NCBI GenBank assembly: GCA_014529385.2
Contig: CM043967.1
Location: 6,341,001 to 6,405,000 of the forward strand
Length of the DNA stretch: 64,000 nucleotides
Direction: 5' to 3'
Source of the DNA: Adiantum capillus-veneris
Taxonomy: Eukaryota > Streptophyta > Polypodiopsida > Polypodiales > Pteridaceae
Below, piece by piece: positions 55,392 through 64,000 of this stretch (position 1 is the first letter of the stretch; each line of letters starts with the position of its first letter). The notes under the pieces were generated by a model. It saw only the letters and a program-made list of their open reading frames with translations, did no database searches and was not told the origin of the DNA. A program made the position numbers and the translations under genes.

Positions 55392-57965
55392 CTTACTTGT
55401 TCACAATGCTTAAGTAGTACAAAAGTGTCTCGAAGGTCGGTCCATTTTTTGGTTGAGTCCACCTCAAGGAAACCTGACTCTCCTTTGTGCACGATAGCGT
55501 TGCGATCGTCCATTTTTATCTTGACCCATTGCACGTAGAACAAACCCACAAAAAATCCTCTATAATCGATCCTCAAAATCTCTTGTAGTGTGCCTAAGTA
55601 AGTGAGTTCCGCCACCACAGGATCTGCATCAGAGGTCCGACGTCGACTAGCTTTTCGAATTTTACCATGATTCCACAATCTTGTGTAAAATGCTTTTTGT
55701 TGATCCATTTCACCCTAAAATGTCGACCTTTACACCATGCTGCCGTGTATGATTATACTACAAGCAAAAAAGATTATGAGTGGCTGTCCAAACATCTAGA
55801 AAGCCACGAGTCATACATTGCAAACTTACCTTGGTCGCGCAACCTCGAGAGTACTCCCACTCCTCCTTAGTCACTTGTTCGCCGCCCTGTTGTGCACTTT
55901 TCAATTGGTTGTGTAACCATCTTAAGCTCATGAATGTTGGTAGGCTCTCACGACCCGTCGGATACTGCATCGATGGTCATCTTTCCCATCTCCACTCGAT
56001 TCGTGCCCTTTGTCACTCTTGCTTTGCATCCTCGTACTGTGAACTCCACTTTTGCATCACTGGATTGTGAAGCATGCAAAATTGATTGATCTTAGCCTCT
56101 AGACCTCCTGTCATTTTCTTTTCAACACCGAGATTGCACATCATATGTGCTCATCATCTATGGTTCACCGTAGCGTGTCTTGGGCATGATCAAATCCATC
56201 TAGCCACTCTCCAATGTAAACTAGGGACTCTCATACGAGCCAACCCTCTGCCATGCTACGCTTCGGACGTGCCTTCTGACGCACATATCCCTTGAGCGTT
56301 TTGATGAAACATTATAAAAAGAACATCCATCTGGAATGCACTATGCCTGCTATTTCCACCTCACCAACTATGTGAACAAGAAAATGTACTTGAATGGTTA
56401 GCATGATAGTAGGAAAGTGTTTCTTAAACATGCATACAACTTCCACAACGTTTAGTTTGGCGGATAGTATGGAACCTACATGGATCTCCTTTGGGAATCC
56501 ATTGCACCAACTTCACAAGTTTGTAGATTGTGATATGAACGTTAGGAGACAAACAACACTCAATGGCCATCGATAAAAGAAACTGCAAAACACGTTTAGC
56601 AATGGTATTAAAGTCCACACACGGATATGCTATACAGTTCCCACTATAATATATTCCACTTCAAACATACGTGACACATTTTATGCCAGTCATGTGACTT
56701 CAAACCAGTAAGATTCCCTTCTTTAGTGAAACATGTTCAGAGCAGTGCATTACGCCAGTGGGCGTCTGCACGGATCAAATGATCTCTTTTACTTTGCATT
56801 CTTGGCCTCCTGTCAAAATCCATGGTGCTTTAGGGAGTTTTATCGATCCATCGGTGCTGTCTACGACCAGTATTGCTCCATACAATCTGCATTTTTGAGG
56901 TCAATTTTGGCTCCCAAAGAATCTTTCTTGCCAACGAGGTGGTCCCATAGCAAATTACCCACATTCTTGAATATGTGCGTTGGATCGATCAAGTGATTGA
57001 TCATGACTGTGGTCCAATATGGTAACTCATACCATAGAGAGAGTCTCTTCATCCCTGGGGTCAAACCGTCATCACACATCTCCTTTTTCTCTAACCATGC
57101 TCGAGCAGACATCCTCGGTGGCAGTCTTCCCAAAAAACCGTCGTGTAACTTGTGATTCTCTTAAAGATGCACTTGATGAACTTCGTAGATTTACTTCTTT
57201 AGTGAGGGCACCCGACATGCATTAAGTCTAGGTCCACATGTGACACATGCTCTGTATCCGCTTGTTTGAAGCCCTGCATGTATACACATGACAACATATA
57301 AGCTTGAGAAAAACAAAGGTTTATAGTGTTTGAGTACATATCACTTGAGCATTCTGTTAGTCTCGGATAGTCATGCATGGTCCACATTAGAATGCCTCTA
57401 ATCAAAGCATTGCATTGACCTCTGTGTCGGCTCATATCCACCACTTCTATGCCAATCCACAATTGTTGTAGCTTTTTCAATAGTGGATGAAGATACACAA
57501 CCATATTGTTCACTTTATACTTCCCTGACACAATCAAGCTTAAAAACAGGTGCCCCTTCTTGGTAGTCAATCACCACTGGGGAATGTTGTGATTGACAAT
57601 GACAAAACTGACCATACACTATAAGATGTTGACTTCTGACCAAATGGATTTACGCCATCCATATCGAGGCCAAGGTGTAAATTACAAGCTTCCCTAGAAA
57701 AATCCAGTCATGTGTCGTCTATATGCTTCTAGGCCGTGCAATCTGTAGGAATCCACAGCACACCATCCGAAGATCTATTCTCCTCGTGCCATGATGCTAG
57801 GGCGGCCATGGACTTACATTCAAAGAAATGCTTGATGCGAGGCAGTAGAGGAAATTGTAATCCATCCCCAAGTTTCCCAAGATCTTTCTTGATTCCTCTC
57901 TAGAATCTGGCATCACATTATCAGCTGCTGCTGCTGGCAGTGTGTGCTCTTTGAGCAATTTACAA
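55392..57965 (-). pseudogene. CACTA TNP2-type transposase (main part)
   Basis: Read from about 57930 down. Diagnostic TNP2 blocks in several frames: DGVLWIPTDCTA, LGLDMDGVNPFGQKSTSYS (about 57650), HLFLSLIVSGKYKVNNM (57560), RGILMWTMHDYP (about 57390), a YELPYWTTVMINHLIDPTHI region (57020), NVHITIYKLVKLVQWIP (about 56530) and the DUF4216-like LTYLGTLQEILRIDYRG and VQWVKIKMDD (55600-55500). The exon ends at LLKHCEQ, followed by GTAAGT (55397-55402, minus strand). It would cut and paste its element; here it is full of stops and split by G2. Confidence 0.83.
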
Positions 57966-58442
57966 GAATATAGACATGTGCTTATGGATCTGTCCCCGGG
58001 GTGGTCACCTTTTAGAATGTGTATGATATCACGTGAGTTAACAGGAGAGGATTATTGAAAGAACAAAATGTATAAAAATGTTTACATACAGAGGGGGGTC
58101 GGGGTTTTTTAAATAGGCTCACAGTGTAAGTATAGTATGTATATTGGGGTATTATTAATTACCTCTTGAACGCACGTGATATAGGGGTCTTTTTATAAGT
58201 GACTGCCCCGGGGATCTGTCTCAGCACAGGGCCAAGGTTAAAGGGGTCCAAATGACAGAGGGTCTATCAAAGAGCAAGTCTACCTAATGGAGCTTAAAGA
58301 CCTTAGGGCTGACTTCCTTGGTTTCTTGATATGCAACCTGCATGTGTCTTGTAGGGGTCCAATCATCTTCTAGCATTAGCTACAAGGGGGGGTCAACCAA
58401 GGAAGTTGGGGGCTTGCTTGCAGGGTATATTCCCCCCCCCCC

Positions 58443-58473
<31 letters not shown>

Positions 58474-59173
58474 ACACGCACACATTCTCTCTCATTGTGT
58501 GAAGTGCAAAGTGCAAGAGCTCCATCTCCTTCTCCAAGCTTGTTGACAAGTTGAGAGTCTATGCCAACACTCTTGGCTATAGAATGCAAATCCAACCAAG
58601 AGACATGATTCAATGCTTAAGCTTTCCATCTTCTTCATATTCATTACTATGCTGTTTTGCAATGCCACGCAAGAAGAGTGATGATGAATGAGGAACATTC
58701 TTTCTCCTATGCATACTGTTCTTCCTCTTCCCAACCATCATTCTCCACTATCTCTCTCCACCTTTGTAGGTGTTTGAGGCCTTGGGACTAAGACCGGAGA
58801 TGGTTAATGCTTCTACAAAGTTTATGTTATGCTCGTGATGCATGAAGATTTCCATATTCATTGCATCACCTAGGTCACAAAGAACAAAAAGATTGTATTG
58901 TACCAAGTCTCTCTTGATGGGAGAATCTATAATACAAAAGCCTATTTGAGGGGGGGGTGGCTCCACATAAAGCCGGTCCTCAATTACTGTCAAGTTCTCT
59001 AAACTCTCTCTCTTGAAAAAGTATTGTTCATGCCATGTTAATTAGGTATTATGGTTATGTTGCCACTGCTAATTAAATTCATCCTCTACGTTCTCAAAGT
59101 AATCTCAAAAAAAGGCTCACTCTAATTCTCTTAATTCCGCTATTCTCAAAGTTCATAGGCCATTTCCATTACA
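57966..59173 (+). mobile_element. C2 5' LTR, 5'-truncated and interrupted
   Basis: Starts about 90 bp inside the LTR (AATATAGACATGTGC, compare 61090), so its outer end is lost at the junction with the CACTA piece. A 218-bp MITE is inserted at 57995-58212 and about 500 bp of LTR are deleted near 58320. A poly-C/(CA)n tract lies at about 58434-58480. Ends CCATTACA directly before the primer site. Confidence 0.85.
57995..58212. mobile_element. MITE, 218 bp, with 8-bp target duplication
   Basis: The ends CCCGGGGTGGTCACCTTTTA and, inverted, CCCGGGGCAGTCACTTATAA form imperfect terminal inverted repeats (about 17 of 22). GATCTGTC flanks it on both sides (57987-57994 and 58213-58220). Deeper in, ATATCACGTG (about 58027) and CACGTGATAT (about 58174) extend the symmetry and carry G-box cores. 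The target is plain C2 LTR sequence, which C1 and the C2 3' LTR show without the insert. An 8-bp duplication suggests the hAT superfamily; Mutator (9 bp) is less likely. Confidence 0.85.
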
Positions 59174-59187
59174 TTGGTATCAGAGCT
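59174..59187 (+). other. C2 primer-binding site (initiator tRNA-Met)
   Basis: TTGGTATCAGAGCT; the exact plant consensus TGGTATCAGAGC is at 59175-59186. Confidence 0.95.
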
Positions 59188-60995
59188 ATTGGTTTCTCTT
59201 TTCTTACTTAAGAAGAGAGGTCCTTAAGTTTTCCATGAAAGGTTGGACATGTTGATTGCAATAGGGTAAATGGGACAAGGATCTATTATCTTGGTGGAGA
59301 AGGAATTAGTTTGAGGTACACCATTGGGAACTATAGTCTTAATAATGGAGTCTCTCGGGGCTTGCCTACCCTCTCTACTAGTCTTTGTTTTTGAGGGTAC
59401 CAAAGCACAAAGTAAGTCTACACGTAAGTTTAATTAGCATGGCTAACAATAACCAAGAGATTAGAATGAACATTGATAGCTTTGATTTTTCACATGAAGG
59501 TGCTAATGAAGATTCCCTCATGTTTGCTAATTATCTTGTTACTAGGTTGTAGCAAGCTACGGGCAACCCTACTTTGCAAGCTGAAGTTACTCTCAACAAC
59601 TTCGTGCTTATGGGATTTCCCTTCCTCTCCAAGAGGAGAGAGAGCTTAGGAGGCCTGTTGATGAGACTCCCAAAATAAAACACTCTCCCATAAGAGATGA
59701 GGAATCCAAAGAACGAGAAAGAAGAAAATCCCTAAGTTCCTCTGAAGACGTGGCTTCACAAAAACGGCAGTTCAGATAGTTGCCAACTCCTCCCAAGAGG
59801 AAACGGTAAACCCATAGTCCTTATCCTTGTCACTTTGAAAGGAAAGAGAGGAAACAAAGGAAGAAAAATGCAAGGAAGAGGTCACCCTCTTCTCCTTCTT
59901 CTTCACCTTCCTCCTGTTTTGACGAAGGAAATAGCTATTCTCCTAGAGAATAGAAGAGGAGAGAACATTGCAAATCTTACCTTGCATGGTGAAGGTCCAA
60001 AAGCTCAAGAAATTCAAAGAGTGAGGAAAGAGTATCTCTTTTCTCACCTATGATGGCACCTTTGGTGCAACTAACAAAGTATTGACCTTCATTCAGCAGT
60101 TTGATGCGTCCTTTGGAGATGAGGGCTTCCAGAGTCCTCCAAGCTATACCATGTAGATATGAACTTCCAAAAATCTTCTCTCGTCAATGTTGGACTAGCC
60201 TTCATGGAAATGATGAAGCCCCAAAGACATGGAAAACTCTACGAGTTTCCATCACGAAGCAATTCCTTGCAAGCGATGCAAAGGAAAAAGTGCTTACCAA
60301 ATGGCATATTTTGAAGCTTCTCTCCCATGAGTCTATCCACAAATATGTGAACAAGTTTTGGGATTTACATCTCAAGGCTACTGTCTTTCAAAAGATAGAC
60401 TTTGCCGAGAAAAAGCAACAATTTTGTGACTTGAGTCCTACAAAGGAGAGCCACCAAGAGAACCAACTATTGAAGACCCTCAAGAAATCAAAGACCAAGA
60501 AGTGCTACAGCCCGAAGCTATCCTTCGGCATGAAGACAAGATACTAAGACATGGTAAGATTATCTTTTTGAAGATGCTAGATGGATGCAAGGAATACAGC
60601 TTAAGGATAGTATGAAACTTGTCAATGCTTACAATGCTACATTAGAGTAATCAAATGTAAATGTCTCTTTCAAATGATCAAATTTTTTGTCTTATAAGAC
60701 TAATTCTCTTTTTATTGTGCACAAATCTAAATAGTATGCATGCTTAGAATCATGTTTGTGATGATGACATCTCTCAAACATGGTAAGCAGAATTTGTCAC
60801 TCTACTTTGGGAGAATAAAATAGACTAAAGAGTAGACATGCTTCCGGAAACTACGTCTCCCAAGCACCAAATGGATTAGTCATCCATCTTGGAATGATGT
60901 CGTAGGGTAAAAAGGGATCCTCTATCCGCTAAGAAACAAAGACTTTATCTTTTCTACCTCATAGTCGAGGACAACTATGATTTCAAGAGAGAGAA
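59174..60995 (+). pseudogene. C2 internal region: gag joined to the pol tail
   Basis: Leader 59188-59440, then gag from ATG 59441 (MANNNQEIRMNIDSFDF), a basic patch near 59840, a capsid part QCWTSLHGNDEAPKTWKTLR, HESIHKYVNKFWDLHLKATV (60301-60400) and KKQQFCD (about 60420). The next codons already belong to the pol C-terminus: AILRHEDKILRHGKI and FEDARWMQGIQLKDS in a different frame (60515-60630), a chromodomain-like remnant. Everything from the zinc knuckle to integrase is gone. A purine-rich tract (60983-60995) precedes the 3' LTR. Only 1822 bp lie between the LTRs. It may have moved with proteins from a full-length relative. Confidence 0.78.
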
Positions 60996-62581
60996 TGTCA
61001 TAAAATCTAATATCTAACCTACCCAAATGATTTTATCATATTAAACTAATCATTTAATGTGGGAGAATAGAAAAGAACAAGGGTTAGAATATAGACATGT
61101 GCTTATGGATCTGTCTCAACACGGGGCCGAGTTTAAAGGGGTCCAAATGAGAGAGGGTCTTTCAAAGAGCAAGGCTACCTAATGAAGCTTAAAGACCTTA
61201 GGATTAGCTTCATTATATACCTCCAAAGGTTAGTGTTAAAAGTCCTTGGACCTTAGGAAAGCTTGGGTTGTGTTTGAGGTGGGAACCCGGCCCAAACTTG
61301 AGGTGCTTGTTGTGCTTGCTAACTAAGGTGCTTGAGGTTCTTGTTGTGCTTGATGACTAAGGTACTTGAGGTGCTTGTTATGCTTGAGGTGCTAGGGTTG
61401 AGATTGATGTGGGAACCTTCTCCAGGCTTGATAGAGTTGAGCTTGAAGTGAGAACCTTCCCTAAGCTTGAAGGGTTCAAGTGGTTCCCAAAAGTCAACAT
61501 GATCCCTACTCAAGGGGGGACAAGCCCTCATTGTAGGAGCTAGAGAGAGAACACATACACCCTCACACAATTCAAGCATTGTCTAAAGAAGTAACTAGGA
61601 CACTCGTCAAGTTCCTCCTCATGTTACCCTCATGGTGTGCCTAAAACCTATTGGTTGGCCTCTCAAGGGGTCCAATGACAATTTAGATAATTTATTGAAT
61701 TGATTATGCATTTATCATCCTCTCTCTCAAAGGGAAAATGGAGACACTTGTACCAAGTCTAAAATGGTTGCTTGATATGCACCCTACATGTGATTGGCTA
61801 GGCTTGTAGGGGTCTAATCATATTCTAGCATGAGCTACAAGGGGGGGTCGACCAAGGAAGCTAGGGGCTTGCTTGCAAGGTATACTCTCCCACACACACA
61901 TACACATACACACACCCACACACACTCACACTCATTGTGTTAAGTGCAAAGTGCAAGAGCTCCATCTCCTTCTCCAAGCTTGCTGAGAAGTTGAGAGCCT
62001 ATACCAGAACTCTTGGCTACTGAATGCAAATCCAACAAAGAGCCATGCTTCAATGCTTAAGCTTGCCATCTTCTTCATCTTCATTACTATGGTATTATGC
62101 TATGATAATCAAGAAGAGTGATGATAAGTGAGGAACTATTTCTTTCTCCTATGAATGCTTCTTCTTCCTCTTCCCTACCCTCATTCCCTGCTAGCTCTCT
62201 CCACCTTTGAAGGTGTTTGAGGCCTTGGGACTAAGGCCGGGGATGGTTAATGATTTTACAAAGTTTATATTATGCTCGTGATGTATGAAATTTTCCATAT
62301 TCATTGCATCACCTAGGTCACAAGGAACACAAAGATTGTATTGTACCAAGTCTCTCTAGATGAGAGACTCTATAATACAAAAGCCGGTCCTCAATTGTTA
62401 TCAAGTTCTCTAAAATCTCTCTCTTGCAAAAGTATTGTTCATGCCAAGTTAATTAAGTATTATGGTTATGTTAATGCTAATTAAGCTCACTCTCTATGTT
62501 CTCAAAGTAGTCTCACAAAAATACTAACTCTAATTCTCTTAATTTCTCTATCCTCAAAGTTCATAGGCCATTTCCATTACA
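60996..62581 (+). mobile_element. C2 3' LTR, 1586 bp
   Basis: TGTCATAAAATC to CCATTACA; near-identical layout to the C1 LTR. It contains a CA-rich tract at about 61890-61935. Open frames inside it are shadows. Confidence 0.9.
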
Positions 62582-62730
62582 AGATCCATTATGTTGACAA
62601 AGAAGATTTATTCATCTCGCCAAGATGTTATCCTAGGGGCACCATGGTTTGATTGCATTGTTGCCATTATGAATTCTCTTGAGAGAAAAGTCCTCTCTTC
62701 CTATAGAGGCAAGGATAATGCACTACTTGA
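62582..62730 (+). pseudogene. C-type protease fragment
   Basis: Reads as the end of the retropepsin region, with VILGAPWFDCIVAIMNSLER and SYRGKDNALLD, matching C1 at 31316-31470. It lies directly after the C2 3' LTR and before another LTR. It is a remnant of a further C-family copy into which both neighbours were inserted. Confidence 0.75.
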
Positions 62731-63492
62731 TGTAAATAGTAAGCCACAATGGTTGGCCATCTCCACATCCACTTCCCTTCACGTCCAATCAACCCAATCA
62801 CACACACTAATGATTGCAAAATGCACACAACACTAATCCTATCATGAAACACACTAATCACAAGCACACACACATAGATCTATTGATCACCACACTCCAA
62901 TCAAACCTACATTCACACACAAGCAAAGAGGGCAATCACACAAGATTAGAGAGGGATTAGCCACTAATTAGTTATAATCTAGCTAATCAAAGCATCATTA
63001 GCAATCACAAGAAGCATGATAGAGACATAGTAAAAGAGAATTAAGCATTGATTAGTGTTAATCAAGTCACATGAGAAAGAAGAAGCTCAAGGACTCCATA
63101 GCCACACACCTCAAGAGCTCTCACCAAACAATGCTCTCAGCAAATGAGCTTGAGAACCCTAATTTCTTCTACACACTGCCTTATATACCTAGGGTAAAAA
63201 TATGCAATATCCGGACGCCCAAGGCCTTTAGGGCTCCACCACTTACTAAATCTATAACCTAGGCACACTAAATGACCTTTTCTTTACAGCTTGGAACTCC
63301 CATTGAGCTTGCAACACATTAAAATATTACAATGGCTTGAAAAAATTTGGGAATTTACAATACATAATCATTTTGAAAAATGTAAAAAATGTGTAACTCC
63401 AATCTTACTACTTGTTCATGTTGATCTTTGATGTGCATCCATAAGGCTCGTCCTTTAGCAGCTTCTATTAACTGATGTTGACTTAGTTAACA
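62731..63492 (-). mobile_element. 3' LTR of a further minus-strand retrotransposon, 762 bp
   Basis: TGTAAATAGT to TTAGTTAACA on the plus strand (so TGTTAACTAAG on the coding strand). A polypurine tract (63493-63503, minus strand GGAAGGGGGGAA) abuts it on the internal side, and a coding tail ends just beyond. TATATAAGG lies on the minus strand near 63182-63190. The other LTR is outside the window. Confidence 0.72.
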
Positions 63493-64000
63493 TTCCCCCC
63501 TTCCGATTTTAGTGCTCGTCCTTGGGCACTGTTGAAAAGTGTTCGTGGAGGCTGTGGAAGGTTTTGATTGGTTGTTGATGGGCTGATTGTCTTCATTTGT
63601 TGATGAGGTTCAATTTTTTGTAGCATCTTCATTGGTTGGAATATGTCTGTTGTGAGAGATGATGTTGCATTTGTCCGTTGTAATAGCATAATGATGAGCC
63701 TAGTCTTTATTATGAAAACTATGTACAAAAAATAGAATAATGAGGTTCTAAATTAGGGTCTAATACCTGGATGACCAAAGGAAAAAAACCCAGTGGGAAA
63801 AAAGTGCCTTTGGGATACGCGCATTATTGGAGTACTTATTAGCATGAAAAATATTAATAAAGTACTCAAGGGACTATTTGCTGATAGATATGGAATTAAA
63901 AAGACAACAAATATGATAGGGTAGCGTGATGGAACATTTGTTTGCCTATTGTAGTCCACTCAAGGTGCATAGGTGGAAGCAAAAAAGAGTGTGTAATGCA
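63493..64000 (-). pseudogene. Pol tail of the element that owns the LTR at 62731-63492
   Basis: The minus-strand open stretch 63728-63483 ends QGRALKSEGGNVN next to the purine tract, the usual way plant LTR-element pol ORFs terminate. Sequence beyond 63750 looks like pol tail or spacer; no catalytic domain is reached before the window ends, so the superfamily is not decided. Confidence 0.5.

Larger units (their letters stand above)
34340..57965 (-). mobile_element. CACTA (En/Spm) DNA transposon remnant split by G2
   Basis: The TNP2 transposase runs on the minus strand from about 57930 to 55392, is interrupted by G2, and resumes at 35735-35430. A second ORF follows to about 34340. Neither terminal inverted repeat is found: the right side is cut at 57966 by a C2 LTR fragment and the left side merges into C1. 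It is therefore a dead internal piece. Confidence 0.75.

Noticed and set aside
63071-63262. 63-codon plus-strand ORF in the last LTR
   Set aside because: Lies within an LTR in antisense orientation, matches nothing recognised and overlaps the likely promoter on the other strand.

Overview
This is a plant nuclear window made almost entirely of nested, decayed mobile elements, plus one intronless copy of a host gene. It contains no intact cellular gene. Land-plant origin is supported by LTR retrotransposons with plant-type primer-binding sites, an En/Spm (CACTA) TNP2-type transposase, long GA/CT/TG microsatellites and a dead copy of a plant-type mitochondrial adenine nucleotide transporter (ADNT1-like). 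The repeat load and the style of the Ty3 polyproteins make a large seed-free plant genome, such as a fern, my best guess, but the sequence alone cannot settle this.

Layout. 1-8.7 kb: compound microsatellites, the ADNT1-like retropseudogene (1093-2259), a plus-strand fragment of a giant-element ORF3 with its LTR (about 4.88-6.83 kb) and a CACTA-like terminus with a perfect hairpin. 8.75-33.9 kb: a chromovirus-type Ty3 element C1 (plus strand) whose 5' leader is split by a giant minus-strand Ty3 element, G1 (10.60-29.37 kb). 34.3-57.96 kb: a CACTA element (minus strand) whose TNP2 gene is split by a second giant Ty3 element, G2 (35,815-55,386). G2 sits in an intron and is flanked by a perfect 5-bp target duplication, ACAGA. 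G2 itself carries a 1.2-kb TTAA-flanked inverted-repeat element in its leader. 57.97-62.58 kb: C2, an internally deleted relative of C1 in which gag is joined to the pol tail; its 5' LTR holds a 218-bp MITE. 62.7 kb to the end: the 3' LTR and pol tail of another minus-strand element that runs off the window.

The most interesting content is the shared design of G1 and G2. In transcription order each has: LTR, primer site, a leader of about 2-3 kb with an array of family-specific perfect or near-perfect palindromes and a conserved 20-bp block containing GTAAGT, gag with two unusual zinc knuckles, a first retropepsin, a long linker, RT, RNase H, integrase, a second retropepsin-like domain after integrase, a polypurine tract, a second palindrome array, and a large sense ORF3 in the position retroviruses use for env. 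ORF3 encodes a globular N-terminal region, a charged coiled-coil middle and a conserved C-terminal domain. All copies are broken: G1 has lost the first catalytic Asp of integrase, G2 has lost the RT YMDD box, and each ORF carries stops and frameshifts.
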